Positions 51,560 through 60,190 of a DNA stretch of 64,000 nt are shown piece after piece (position 1 is the stretch's first letter; the number at the start of each line of letters is the position of its first letter). The notes under the pieces are model-generated. The model saw only the letters and a list, made by a program, of their open reading frames with translations, was not told where the DNA came from and ran no database searches. Both the position numbers and the translations under genes were made by a program. The DNA comes from Lentzea sp. NBRC 105346 (GTDB lineage: Bacteria; Actinomycetota; Actinomycetes; Mycobacteriales; Pseudonocardiaceae). The DNA lies in contig NZ_BSTQ01000012.1 of assembly GCF_030269605.1 (NCBI RefSeq), positions 124,001-188,000 of the forward strand. The letters are read 5' to 3'.

Positions 51560-51577
51560 TGTCCGCTGAGCGCGAAC
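51560..51577 (-). promoter_or_regulatory. candidate ClgR box upstream of clpC
   Basis: CGCTGAGCGCGAAC matches the actinobacterial ClgR consensus CGCYNANRGCGWWS at all but one core position. It lies about 190 bp from the clpC start, in the 310-bp gap shared with the divergent iron gene. ClgR is known to activate clp genes in corynebacteria and mycobacteria. Confidence 0.45.
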
Positions 51578-51646
51578 AACTGGTGGTTCACCCACACTGG
51601 GCGTGATCGGGGTCACCTCGCCGCGCACAGTTCCTGTCTCATTCGG

Positions 51647-51665
51647 TAAGGTTAGGCAAGCCTCA
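51647..51665 (+). promoter_or_regulatory. IdeR/DmdR iron box before the fhuF-like gene
   Basis: TAAGGTTAGGCAAGCCTCA matches 15 of 19 positions of the iron-box consensus TTAGGTTAGGCTAACCTAA and lies 14 nt before the start. With iron, IdeR/DmdR1 should repress the gene. Confidence 0.8.
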
Positions 51666-51679
51666 TAGAACAGGAATGG

Positions 51680-52477
51680 GTGTTGACCGTACCGGCGAGG
51701 GTTTCCCGCGACTCCCGTGCGCTCACACCACTGGCCGAGTCGATCACGCGGCTGGAGGTGGGCGCCGACATCCGCTTCGGCATGCCCGCCGACCCGGACT
51801 GGATCGTCTGCTCGGACATGCTCGCCGATCCCGATCGGTTCGACCTGTGGCGCAAGGACCTCGCGGAATGGATGGTCGACCAGTACGGCGACTCGTCCGA
51901 CCGCGCGACCGGCGGCTACATCATGGGCTGGTACCTCAGCGTGCCGGGATTCCTCGCGGGGCTGCTCTTCCACACCGCGCGCCGCGTGCCCACGTTGAAG
52001 CCCACCGACCTCGCGTTCCACATCAACGAGGACGGCCGGCCGCACCCGGACGGCCTCGCGATCCTGTGCGACGAGTTCGCCTGCCTGCCGGACGACCCGG
52101 CGAGCAACCACCCGGCGGCGACCGTGGTGAAGAACGAGGCGGCGCTGGCCGCGCTGCTGCGGGCCCGGTACGCGGGCCACGCCGCGCAGTTCGTCGCGTC
52201 GTTCGGCCAGACGGTCCGGTTCGGCCGCCGTCAGCTGTGGGCCGCCGCGACGGACGCGCTGGACAGCGGCGCCTGGACGGCCGGAAAGCTGTGCGGCGAC
52301 GAGACCTCCGGCGTCACGGACGCGGCGATGCTGCTGCCGGAGAAGCTGGACCCGTTCACCTCGGCCTCGACGATCTACCTGAGCGACGAGGGCTGGACGC
52401 GGCGGCGGGAGAGCTGCTGCTTTCACTACGTCCTGCCCGAGGCGAACGCCTGCCAGACCTGCCCGCGGGTCTGTTAG
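51680..52477 (+). CDS. FhuF-like siderophore-iron reductase
   Basis: A 265-residue cytoplasmic protein with the C-terminal [2Fe-2S] motif of FhuF-type ferric-siderophore reductases: SCCFHYVLPEANACQTC, that is CC-X10-C-X2-C. The rest is a weakly conserved helical domain with FGQTVRFGRRQLW. It would reduce Fe(III) from the siderophore imported by the adjacent transporter. The GTG at 51680 follows AGGAA. It has an iron box directly upstream and converges on the siderophore ATPase with a 4-bp overlap. Confidence 0.85.
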   Translation: MLTVPARVSRDSRALTPLAESITRLEVGADIRFGMPADPDWIVCSDMLADPDRFDLWRKDLAEWMVDQYGDSSDRATGGYIMGWYLSVPGFLAGLLFHTARRVPTLKPTDLAFHINEDGRPHPDGLAILCDEFACLPDDPASNHPAATVVKNEAALAALLRARYAGHAAQFVASFGQTVRFGRRQLWAAATDALDSGAWTAGKLCGDETSGVTDAAMLLPEKLDPFTSASTIYLSDEGWTRRRESCCFHYVLPEANACQTCPRVC

Positions 52478-53271
52478 TTCACCCGATGGCGTGAGCCGAC
52501 CGGGACCACCAGAGGCGTCCCGGAGACCGGGTCCTCGACCACCCGCGCGTCCAGTCCGAACACGTCGAGCAGCATCTGCTCCGTGAGCACCTCGGCCGGC
52601 GCACCCAGAGAGACGATCTTGCCGTCCTTCATGGCGACGAGCTGGTCGGCGTAGCGGGCGGCGAGGTTGAGGTCGTGCAGCACCATCACGACCGTGCGCC
52701 CCATGTCGGTGTGCAGCTGCTGGACGAGGTCGAGCACGTCGATCTGGTGCGCGAGGTCGAGGTACGTCGTGGGCTCGTCGAGCAGCAGCAGGTCCGTGCC
52801 CTGGGCGAGCGCCATCGAGATCCACGCCCGTTGCCGCTGACCGCCGGACAGCTCGTCGACGGTCCGTTCGGCGAGGTCGGAGATGCCGGTCATCCGCAGG
52901 GCCTGCGCGACGGCCTCCTGGTCGTCGGCCGACCACTGCCGGTACCAGGCCTGGTGCGGGTGCCTGCCGCGCGCGACGAGGTCGCTCACGGTCAGTCCTT
53001 CGGGCGCCTGCGGCGACTGCGGCAGCAACCCGAGGACCTTCGCGACCTCGCGCGTCGGGATCTTGTCGATCCGCTTGCCGTCGAGGACGACCGCGCCGTG
53101 CCGCGCGGGGAGCAGCCGGCCGAGCGCGCGCAGCAGGGTGGACTTGCCACACCCGTTGGGGCCGATGACCGCGGTGACCGTGCCACCGATGATGTCGAGG
53201 TCGAGCCGGTCGACGACGACGCGCTCGCCGTAGCCGACGCTCAGTTCCTTCGCCTGCAGACGCACACTCAT
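52474..53271 (-). CDS. ferric-siderophore ABC transporter ATPase, FepC/FecE-like
   Basis: A 265-residue ATPase with Walker A GPNGCGKSTLL near residue 39, GLLPQSPQAPEGLTV as the Q-loop region, signature LSGGQRQRAWIS, Walker B LLLLDEPTTYLD and switch His in MVLHDLN. This pattern is specific to siderophore/heme/B12 importers. The ATG at 53271 overlaps the permease stop (ATGA). The large in-frame extension upstream is antisense of the permease gene. Confidence 0.94.
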   Translation of the reverse strand: MSVRLQAKELSVGYGERVVVDRLDLDIIGGTVTAVIGPNGCGKSTLLRALGRLLPARHGAVVLDGKRIDKIPTREVAKVLGLLPQSPQAPEGLTVSDLVARGRHPHQAWYRQWSADDQEAVAQALRMTGISDLAERTVDELSGGQRQRAWISMALAQGTDLLLLDEPTTYLDLAHQIDVLDLVQQLHTDMGRTVVMVLHDLNLAARYADQLVAMKDGKIVSLGAPAEVLTEQMLLDVFGLDARVVEDPVSGTPLVVPVGSRHRVN

Positions 53272-54314
53272 ATCCGCGCCTCCCGGCGGCTCCGAACCAG
53301 CAGGTACATCAGGTAGGGCGCGCCCAGGACCGCGGTGACGACGCCGACCGGCAGCTCGATGCGGTAGATCGTGCGCGCCACGAGGTCCGCCAGCACGGTC
53401 AGCACACCGCCGAGCACGACGGACCCGAACAGCGGCGGAGTGGCCGTCCTCGCGAGCCTGAGGGCGATCTGCGGCGTCGCCAGGGCGACGAACGCGATGG
53501 GCCCAGCCGCGGCGGTCGCCACCGACGCCAGCACGATCGCGATCAGGATGAGGACCGTTCTCGACTTGTCGACACGGACGCCGAGCCCCTTCGACGTCTC
53601 GTCGCCGAACTGCAGGGCTCCGAGGACGTGTGCCTGGACCAGGGCCGCCGGGATCAGCAGGGTGAGGGCGATGGCGATGGGCACGACGTGCTCCCAGCCG
53701 CGCCCGTTGAGGCTGCCGGTGATCCACACCATCGCGCGCGCCGCGTCCGTCACGTCGCCGACCGTCAGCAGGTACTGGGTGAGGTTGGCTGCGACGGCCG
53801 TGACGCCGATGCCGATGAGCACCATCCGGAAGCCCTCGATGCCCTTGCGCCACGCGAGCGCGTAGACGAGCAGCCCGGCGGTCAACCCGCCCAGCAGCCC
53901 CGCGAGCGGCAGGCCGAACTCCGCGTACGGGCCGGTGATCGACCCGAGGCTGCCGGCGAACGTGATCACCGTGACGGCTCCGGCGCCCGCGCCCCACGTG
54001 ATGCCGAGAAGGTCCGGGCTGGCGAGCGGGTTGCGCACGATCGACTGGAAGATCGCGCCGCTCAGGCCGAGGGCCCCGCCGACGAGCAGGCCGGTGAGCG
54101 TGCGCGGGAGGCGGAGCTCGAAGACTACGAACTGGTCGCGGCGGGTGCCGCCGCCGAGCAGGACGTCGAGGACCTGGTTGACGGTGAGCGGAAAGTCGCC
54201 GCTCGTGATGTCGACGACCACTAGCGCGAGCAGCACGGCGAGGCCGGCGAGAACGACGACCATGGACCGGCGGCGCAGCCGGAACGAGGCGGACCCGACG
54301 CGCACCGCCGTCAC
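53268..54314 (-). CDS. siderophore ABC transporter permease, FecD-like
   Basis: A 348-residue FecCD-family permease with about nine or ten membrane segments. RLPRTLTGLLVGGALGLSGA and QSIVRNPLASPDLLGITWGAG are the family's N-terminal signature. The GTG at 54314 overlaps the stop of the other permease gene by 4 nt (GTGA). Confidence 0.93.
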   Translation of the reverse strand: MTAVRVGSASFRLRRRSMVVVLAGLAVLLALVVVDITSGDFPLTVNQVLDVLLGGGTRRDQFVVFELRLPRTLTGLLVGGALGLSGAIFQSIVRNPLASPDLLGITWGAGAGAVTVITFAGSLGSITGPYAEFGLPLAGLLGGLTAGLLVYALAWRKGIEGFRMVLIGIGVTAVAANLTQYLLTVGDVTDAARAMVWITGSLNGRGWEHVVPIAIALTLLIPAALVQAHVLGALQFGDETSKGLGVRVDKSRTVLILIAIVLASVATAAAGPIAFVALATPQIALRLARTATPPLFGSVVLGGVLTVLADLVARTIYRIELPVGVVTAVLGAPYLMYLLVRSRREARI

Positions 54315-55306
54315 AACTTCACCAGCTTCCTGCGCCGCACCAGCGCCACGAAGAAGGGCGCGCCGACGAGCGCCAGCATGACGCCGACCTCCACCTCGGC
54401 CGGCCGCGCGACCACACGTCCGACGATGTCCGCGAGCAGCAACAGCACGGCGCCGAACAGGCCGGAAAGCGGCAGCAGCCAGCGGTAGTCCGGTCCGGCC
54501 ACCGCTCGCGCCAGGTGCGGCACGACCAGGCCGAGAAACCCGATCGGCCCGCACGCCGCGACCGCCCCGCCGACCAGCAGCGTGATCGCGACGACGCCGA
54601 GCACCCGCGTGAGCCCGACACGCGTACCGAGCGCGCGAGCCACGTCCTCCCCCAGCGCCAGCGCGTTCAGGCCCGGCGCGTTCATGAACGCCAGCAGCAG
54701 GCCTGCCAGGAGGAAGGGCAGCACCTGGCCGAGCAAGGTCAGGTCCCGCCCGGCGATCGCGCCGATCTGCCAGAACCGGAACGCGTCCAGCGACTGCTGG
54801 TCCAGCAGCACGATCGCGGACACCAGGCCGTGCATCAACGCCGACACCGCCGCACCGGCCAGCGCCAGCGTCACCGGCGAAGGGCCGCCGCGACCGGCCG
54901 ACCCCAGCAGGAACACGACGATGGAGGCGATCATCGAGCCGGCGAACGCGAACCAGATGTAGCCGTACAACGACGACACGTCGAGCAGGAAGATCGAGAG
55001 CACGACGGCGAGTGCCGCGCCGTGCGTGACTCCGAGGATGCCCGGATCGGCCAGCGGGTTGCGCGTGTGTCCCTGCATCAGCGCGCCGCCGACGCCCAGT
55101 GCGATCCCGACCGCGATGCCGATCAACGTCCGGGGCACCCGCAGCGAACGGATCACCACGTCGTCCTCGACGCCGGTGAACGAGAACAGGCCGTGCCACA
55201 CGCCCGAGACGGCGATCGGTTTCGCCCCGATGGCGACGGAAGCGACGCAGATCAGCACCAGTGCCGCCAGGAGGAGCACCAGGCCGATCAGGCGGCGACG
55301 GGCCAC
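54311..55306 (-). CDS. siderophore ABC transporter permease, FecC-like
   Basis: A 331-residue FecCD-family permease (SLRVPRTLIGIAVGIALGVG, QGHTRNPLADPGILGVTHGA) that pairs with the next gene to form a heterodimeric channel. The GTG start follows GGAG. It heads the permease-permease-ATPase operon and faces the divergent binding-protein gene across 62 bp that contain an iron box. Confidence 0.93.
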   Translation of the reverse strand: MARRRLIGLVLLLAALVLICVASVAIGAKPIAVSGVWHGLFSFTGVEDDVVIRSLRVPRTLIGIAVGIALGVGGALMQGHTRNPLADPGILGVTHGAALAVVLSIFLLDVSSLYGYIWFAFAGSMIASIVVFLLGSAGRGGPSPVTLALAGAAVSALMHGLVSAIVLLDQQSLDAFRFWQIGAIAGRDLTLLGQVLPFLLAGLLLAFMNAPGLNALALGEDVARALGTRVGLTRVLGVVAITLLVGGAVAACGPIGFLGLVVPHLARAVAGPDYRWLLPLSGLFGAVLLLLADIVGRVVARPAEVEVGVMLALVGAPFFVALVRRRKLVKL

Positions 55307-55333
55307 GGTCCACTCCTCAAAACCTATGCTCGG

Positions 55334-55352
55334 TGAGGGCAGCCTAACCGAA
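55334..55352. promoter_or_regulatory. iron box between the siderophore permease and binding-protein genes
   Basis: TGAGGGCAGCCTAACCGAA matches 14 of 19 iron-box positions and lies between the divergent starts at 55306 and 55369. One IdeR/DmdR site can thus control both transcription units. Confidence 0.65.
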
Positions 55353-55368
55353 TTAACAGGAGCCGCCG

Positions 55369-56343
55369 ATGCGCAGGCCCGCTATCGCGACCGTGGTGCT
55401 CCTCGCACTCACGGCGTGCGGTCAGACGACCACGACCAACCCCGCCGTGCCGACCACCGGCCAGGCCTTCGTGCCGGTGACGATCGAGCACGCGATGGGC
55501 AAGACCGAGATCAAGGCCCGGCCGGAACGGGTCGCCGCACTCGACACCAGCTACGTGGACGCCACCCTCGCGCTGGAGACGCAGGTCGTCGCGTTCACCC
55601 GCTATCCGGGTCAGGGCGACAACTTCCCGGAGTACCTGAAGGCGGACGCCGAGAAGTACGGCAAGGACGCCAAGGCCATCGGCGACCTGATGACGCCGAA
55701 CCTGGAGCAGCTCGCGGGCATCGGGCCGGACCTGATCGTCAGCGCGAAGGTCCGTCACGGGGAGATCTACGACAAGCTCACCAAGATCGGCCCGACGGTG
55801 TTCAGCGAGACGACCGGACCGACGTGGAAGGACAACATCCGCCTGCTCGGCCGTGCGCTCGGCAAGGAGCAGCTCGCCAACGACAAGATCAAGGCGCTGG
55901 AGGACCGGTCGAAGAAGCTCGGCGACGCGATCCGCGCCAAGGAGGGCCGCAACCCGACGGTAAGCCTCGTCCGGTTCGTCGCCGGCGAGCAGACCGTCCG
56001 GCTCTACACGCCGAACTCGTTCCCCGGCGGGGTGCTGAAGGACACCGGTCTCGCCCGGCCGGAAGGCCAGCCGACGTCGGACAAGATCTCGGTGAACCTG
56101 AGCCAGGAGCAGATCATCTCGGTCGACGCCGACCGCATCTTCGTGTCGACGTGGTCCGATCCGAAGAACGAGTCGCAGAAGATCAAGGACCAATTCCTGG
56201 CGAACCCGTTGTGGGGTCAACTGAAGGGTGGCAAGCAGGACGTGAACGACACCGTTTGGGTGGCTTCGGTCAGCCTTCAGGGTGCACACGCGATGCTCGA
56301 TGACCTCGCGAAGGCATTCGGTGTGGATCCGCAGCGTAGTTGA
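55369..56343 (+). CDS. siderophore-binding lipoprotein of ABC importer, FecB/FepB-like
   Basis: A 324-residue lipoprotein (lipobox LLALTAC, Cys at residue 17) of the cluster A-II binding proteins: IKARPERVAALDTSYVDATLAL at the start of the first lobe and TPNLEQLAGIGPDLIVSAK are typical. It would catch a ferric siderophore and hand it to the permeases encoded divergently. A ribosome binding site, AGGAG, is present. It ends at a bidirectional terminator shared with lsr2. Confidence 0.93.
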   Translation: MRRPAIATVVLLALTACGQTTTTNPAVPTTGQAFVPVTIEHAMGKTEIKARPERVAALDTSYVDATLALETQVVAFTRYPGQGDNFPEYLKADAEKYGKDAKAIGDLMTPNLEQLAGIGPDLIVSAKVRHGEIYDKLTKIGPTVFSETTGPTWKDNIRLLGRALGKEQLANDKIKALEDRSKKLGDAIRAKEGRNPTVSLVRFVAGEQTVRLYTPNSFPGGVLKDTGLARPEGQPTSDKISVNLSQEQIISVDADRIFVSTWSDPKNESQKIKDQFLANPLWGQLKGGKQDVNDTVWVASVSLQGAHAMLDDLAKAFGVDPQRS

Positions 56344-56361
56344 GTGGTCACTCAAATAAAC

Positions 56362-56398
56362 CGAAGGGGTGGTCGGATTACCTCCGACCACCCCTTCG
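56362..56398. terminator. bidirectional terminator between the siderophore-binding gene and lsr2
   Basis: The 16-nt arm CGAAGGGGTGGTCGGA and its exact complement flank the loop TTACC, between the two convergent stops. Confidence 0.85.
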
Positions 56399-56412
56399 CA
56401 TATTTACGAATT

Positions 56413-56757
56413 TTAGCCCTGCTGGTGGTACGCGTCGAGAACCTCGGCCGGGATACGGCCACGGTCCGACACCTTCATGCCCTGCTTGCGAGCCCACTCA
56501 CGAATGGCCTGGTTCTGCTCGCGATCAGCAGAGGCGGGACGCGCCTTCACACCGGCGGGACGACCAGGTCCACGCTTGCGGCCACCCGCACGACGTGCAC
56601 CGGCAACGAAGTCCGCAAGAGCGTCACGCAGCTTGTCCGCATTGCCCGAGGAAAGGTCGATCGTGTACGAGACTCCATCGAGTCCGAACTCAACGGTCTC
56701 CTCGGCCGTGGACCCGTCCAGATCGTCGACGAGGGTCACGGTGACCTTCTGCGCCAT
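56413..56757 (-). CDS. lsr2: Lsr2, nucleoid-associated xenogeneic silencer
   Basis: A 114-residue H-NS-like protein. The N-terminal oligomerisation domain starts MAQKVTVTLVDDLDG; after a basic linker (GGRKRGPGRP) comes the AT-hook-like DNA-binding domain with the Arg99-Gly100-Arg101 motif (SDRGRIPAEV). It silences A+T-rich genes. The ribosome binding site is GAGG. It lies between lysS and the iron transporter, and next to clpC/lysS as in mycobacteria. Confidence 0.96.
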   Translation of the reverse strand: MAQKVTVTLVDDLDGSTAEETVEFGLDGVSYTIDLSSGNADKLRDALADFVAGARRAGGRKRGPGRPAGVKARPASADREQNQAIREWARKQGMKVSDRGRIPAEVLDAYHQQG

Positions 56758-56874
56758 GCGTATCCTCCTGGACTCGAATGCGCGAGTGACACCCGCGACG
56801 CCAACTTAATACCGCTTCGAGGGCAGGTTAGCGCACGGGTGCCACATTGCACCTATCGACATCCGGAAAGTTAC

Positions 56875-58386
56875 TCATTCAGGGCGAACGAGCGGGAACA
56901 AGATGGTCTCCCGGATACCCAGGCCGGTGATGGCCATCAGCAGCCGATCGATCCCCATTCCGACGCCACCGCTCGGTGGCATTCCGTACTCCAGTGATCG
57001 CAGAAAGTCTTCATCGATCGGCATCGCTTCGACATCTCCGGCCGCGCCGAGCAACGCCTGCGCTTCGAGTCGTTCACGCTCGATGACCGGATCCACCAGT
57101 TCGGAGTAACCGGTAGCGAGTTCGAATCCACGGACGTAGAGGTCCCACTTTTCCGCGACACCCGGACGGCTGCGGTGCTGACGGGTCAACGGCGACGTCT
57201 CGACCGGATAGTCGCGCACGAACGTCGGCTCATAGAGGTGGTCGCCGACCAGGTGCTCCCACAGCTCCTCGACCAGCTTGCCGTGGCCGTGCTTGGGGCT
57301 GACCTCCAGCTCGACCTTGTCGGCGAGCTTGCGCAGCACGTCGACCGGGGTGTCGGGCGTGATCTCCTCGCCGACGGCGCCGGACAGCGAGTCGTAGATG
57401 GAGAGCGTGGTCCATTCGCCGGACAGGTCGTAGTCCGTGCCGTCCGCGAGCGTCACCACCTGTGAACCGGTAACCGCTTGCGCGGCTTCCTGGATCAGTT
57501 CCCGCGTGAGTACCGCGTTCGTGTCATACGTCGCATACGCTTCGTAGTACTCGAGCATCGAAAACTCGGGCGAATGCGACGAGTCGATGCCCTCGTTGCG
57601 GAAGTTGCGGTTGATCTCGAAGACCTTCTCGATGCCGCCGACCACGCAGCGCTTCAAGTACAGCTCCGGCGCGATGCGCAGGAACAGATCAATGTCGAGC
57701 GCGTTCGAGTGCGTCACGAACGGACGCGCCGCGGCACCGCCTTGCAGCGTCTGCAACATCGGCGTCTCGACTTCGACGAATCCGCGGTTGTGGAACGACT
57801 CACGCAACTGGCGGACCACAGTCGCACGGGTCCGAACGGTGTTCCGAGCCTGCGGCCGCAGGATGAGGTCGACGTATCGCTGACGAATACGCGTTTCCTC
57901 ACCGAGTTCCTTGTGCGCGACCGGCAAGGGTCGCAGCGACTTCGCGGTCAACCGCCAACTGTCGGCCATGACCGAAAGCTCACCGCGGCGCGAGCTGATG
58001 ACCTCGCCGTGGATGTAAACGTGGTCGCCGAGGTCGACGTCGGACTTCCAATCGGAAAGGGCATCCTCACCTACTCCGGCGAGGCTCAGCATCGCCTGGA
58101 GTTCGGTGCCGTCGCCTTCCCGCAACGTAGCGAAGCACAGCTTTCCGGTGTTGCGCATGAACATCACGCGCCCGGTCACACCGACCTGTTCCCCGGTCTG
58201 CGTGTCAGGCTCGAGTTCCGGGTAAGTCTCGCGAATCTGCCGCAACGTGTGCGTCCGCGGCACCTCGACCGGATACGGTTCGACGCCGCGGTCCAGCAGC
58301 CGCGCACGCTTCTCCCGGCGTACCCGCATCTGCTCGGGCAGATCTTCTTCGCTGGTCACGGCGCTTTGCTTGGGCTGCTCACTCAC
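56875..58386 (-). CDS. lysS: lysyl-tRNA synthetase, class II
   Basis: A 503-residue class II synthetase: the OB-fold anticodon domain (GVTGRVMFMRNTGKLCFA) is followed by motif 1 (FVEVETPMLQ), motif 2 (FEINRNFRNEGIDSSHSPEF) and motif 3 (GVGMGIDRLLMAITG). The GTG at 58386 is chosen by homology; an upstream in-frame extension lies under the divergent methyltransferase gene. TACCCT lies 8 nt before it, so it may be leaderless. Position matches mycobacterial lysS1 (Rv3598c). Confidence 0.95.
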   Translation of the reverse strand: MSEQPKQSAVTSEEDLPEQMRVRREKRARLLDRGVEPYPVEVPRTHTLRQIRETYPELEPDTQTGEQVGVTGRVMFMRNTGKLCFATLREGDGTELQAMLSLAGVGEDALSDWKSDVDLGDHVYIHGEVISSRRGELSVMADSWRLTAKSLRPLPVAHKELGEETRIRQRYVDLILRPQARNTVRTRATVVRQLRESFHNRGFVEVETPMLQTLQGGAAARPFVTHSNALDIDLFLRIAPELYLKRCVVGGIEKVFEINRNFRNEGIDSSHSPEFSMLEYYEAYATYDTNAVLTRELIQEAAQAVTGSQVVTLADGTDYDLSGEWTTLSIYDSLSGAVGEEITPDTPVDVLRKLADKVELEVSPKHGHGKLVEELWEHLVGDHLYEPTFVRDYPVETSPLTRQHRSRPGVAEKWDLYVRGFELATGYSELVDPVIERERLEAQALLGAAGDVEAMPIDEDFLRSLEYGMPPSGGVGMGIDRLLMAITGLGIRETILFPLVRPE

Positions 58387-58394
58387 GGCTTCAA

Positions 58395-58400
58395 AGGGTA
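58395..58400 (-). promoter_or_regulatory. candidate -10 for leaderless lysS
   Basis: On the minus strand TACCCT lies 8 nt before the GTG start. Confidence 0.35.
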
Positions 58401-58436
58401 CGGAAAGGCCGTGGGCTTCCTCCAACCGGATACCTT

Positions 58437-58442
58437 TAGGTT
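58437..58442 (+). promoter_or_regulatory. candidate -10 of the methyltransferase gene
   Basis: TAGGTT lies 6 nt before the ATG. GGGGG between them could also act as a weak ribosome binding site if transcription starts further upstream. Confidence 0.35.
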
Positions 58443-58448
58443 GGGGGC

Positions 58449-59198
58449 ATGGACCTTCACGCCCGCCGGGCAGACTCGTTCGGGGCACACGCGTACGCCT
58501 ACGCCGAGCACCGCCCCGACTACCCCGTGGCCGCCGTCAGGTGGGCGTTGGAGCCGCTGGGCACCGACCCCTTAGACGTGCTGGACCTGGCCGCGGGCAC
58601 CGGAAAGCTCAGTTCCGTACTGATCGCCGAGGGTCACCGCGTCACCGCGGTCGAGCCCAACGAGCAGATGCTCTCCGAGCTGGTCCGCCGAGTGCACGGG
58701 GTACGCGCCCTACCCGGCCACGCCGAGCACATCCCGGTGCCTTCCGGGACGGTCGACGCCGTCCTGGTCGGGCAGGCGTTCCACTGGTTCGACCCGTCGA
58801 AGGCCTTCCCCGAGATCGCGCGGGTGCTGCGGCCCGGCGGGGTGGTCGCCGGCCTGTGGAACGACATCGACGTCTCGGTGCCGTGGGTGTCGTCGTTCAA
58901 CGAGATCGCCAGGTCGAGCGTGAGCGCCATCAGCTCACCGACCTACGAGATGCCCGACCACCCACTTTTCGTCTCGCCGGAGACGGCCGAGTTCCCGCAC
59001 GCGCTGCGGCGCTCCTCGCCGGACGACCTGGTGGCGACGGTCGGGACGCACTCGCACACGATCGTGATCCCGGCGGAGGAGCGGGCGGAGCTGATGGAGC
59101 GGATGCTCGGGTTCCTGCACGCGCAGCCGGAGACGTCGAACGGCCCGTTCGACGTGCCGCTGGTGACCTACGTGAAGCGGCTCGTGCTGGCGGGGTGA
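58449..59198 (+). CDS. class I SAM-dependent methyltransferase
   Basis: A 249-residue small-molecule methyltransferase. The SAM-binding motif I is VLDLAAGTGKLS near residue 40; VEPNEQML, VDAVLVGQAFHWF and LRPGGVVAGLWN follow the Methyltransf_11 pattern. The QAFHWF segment is typical of the group often annotated as UbiE/trans-aconitate-methyltransferase-like. It is divergent from lysS across 62 bp, and a repeat island follows. Substrate unknown. Confidence 0.88.
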   Translation: MDLHARRADSFGAHAYAYAEHRPDYPVAAVRWALEPLGTDPLDVLDLAAGTGKLSSVLIAEGHRVTAVEPNEQMLSELVRRVHGVRALPGHAEHIPVPSGTVDAVLVGQAFHWFDPSKAFPEIARVLRPGGVVAGLWNDIDVSVPWVSSFNEIARSSVSAISSPTYEMPDHPLFVSPETAEFPHALRRSSPDDLVATVGTHSHTIVIPAEERAELMERMLGFLHAQPETSNGPFDVPLVTYVKRLVLAG

Positions 59199-59653
59199 GC
59201 GCCCGTTCATGCCCTCGAGGCCGTCGGAATTGTCGGACCCTGGCGCTACGGTCGGCTGGGGGTGTGTCGACGCGCTGGCGTTGTGAGCTGCCCCCGTATC
59301 TCAGGCTAGTGAGGGGGACCGACAGTTCTCGGGCAGCGGTTCTGGGTGTGGGGACGCATGGTTCGGGGCGCGGGAACGTCCAACGCGGGGTCGGGAACGT
59401 ACGGCTCGGGGGTCGGGAACGTACGACACGCGGGGCTGGTTGGCCGACACGCGGGGGCGGAGCGGGCAACACACGGCGCGAAGTGAGGACTCGCGGGTGC
59501 TGGGCTGAGGACTCGCTGGGGCTGGACTGAGGACTCGCGCGGGACGTGGGACTCGCGGGGCGGGCCAGGGAACGTACGGTTCCGGGGGCGGGAAGGTACG
59601 GCTCGGGGGTCGGGAACGTACGACTCGCACGCAGCGAGTGCGGGAGCGTCAAA

Positions 59654-59719
59654 CTCACGGGGCCGGACGGTAAGACTCACGGGGCCGGACGGTAAGACTC
59701 GCGGGGCCGGACGGTAAGA
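59654..59719 (+). repeat. three 22-bp tandem repeats
   Basis: Units at 59654-59675, 59676-59697 and 59698-59719 are identical except for one A/G difference. Each contains GGGGCCGGACGGTAAGACTC when read across the junction. They sit at the end of the minisatellite-like zone. Confidence 0.85.
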
Positions 59720-59957
59720 CTCGCGGGTTGCGAACGTACAGCTCAGGGGGCGGGAAGGTACGACTCGCCGGGTTCACCGGCCCCGTGTCACGCGATGCGC
59801 GGAGCGCGAGCCGGTTTGGGCATCTACCGCACGCGCGACCGACACAAGGTGGGCACGCACGGGACCGGCACGAAAGCTGGCGACCACGCACGAGACCGGC
59901 AGCCACAGAGGCGACCACGCACCCAGAGTGGGGCGCGTCTGGTGACCCACTACGAAA

Positions 59958-60076
59958 GCGATTGGGGCTTGACTTGGGGTGCGGCGTGGTAGCCCTTGTC
60001 GGGCCGGCAGATCTTGAATCTGCCGGCGGAGCCGGCCCACCACGCCGCGAGGGGCCCCAAGTCAAGCCCCAATCGC
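59958..60076. repeat. 119-bp compound hairpin
   Basis: The outer arms are 22 nt (59958-59979 and 60055-60076, beginning GCGATTGGGGCTTGACTT) and the middle arms 10 nt (GCGGCGTGGT/ACCACGCCGC). The inner stem is GCCGGCAGAT/ATCTGCCGGC with loop CTTGA. All are exact complements. The 14-mer GACCCACTACGAAA directly before it also flanks the other long hairpin at 45.4 kb. Confidence 0.85.
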
Positions 60077-60190
60077 GGCGCCGAAGGCGCCCCCGGAAGA
60101 CGCAGCGCCCCACGACACCGGCAGCCAACAAAAGAACAACCACGCACGGCACCGGCAGCCAAGCGAGCAAGCACGGACGGAACCCACGCA

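Noticed and set aside
53272..53997. Upstream extension of the siderophore ATPase frame
   Set aside because: It overlaps the permease gene in another frame and lacks any domain.
58930..59658. 242-codon Pro/Ser/Arg-rich frame on the minus strand and similar frames nearby
   Set aside because: It reads through the minisatellite-like repeat zone; the apparent RTFPTPEPYVP-type peptide repeats only mirror the DNA repeat. No ribosome binding site or domain.
59654..59719. Tandem 22-bp repeats considered as a CRISPR array
   Set aside because: The units are directly adjacent without spacers, and no cas genes are present.
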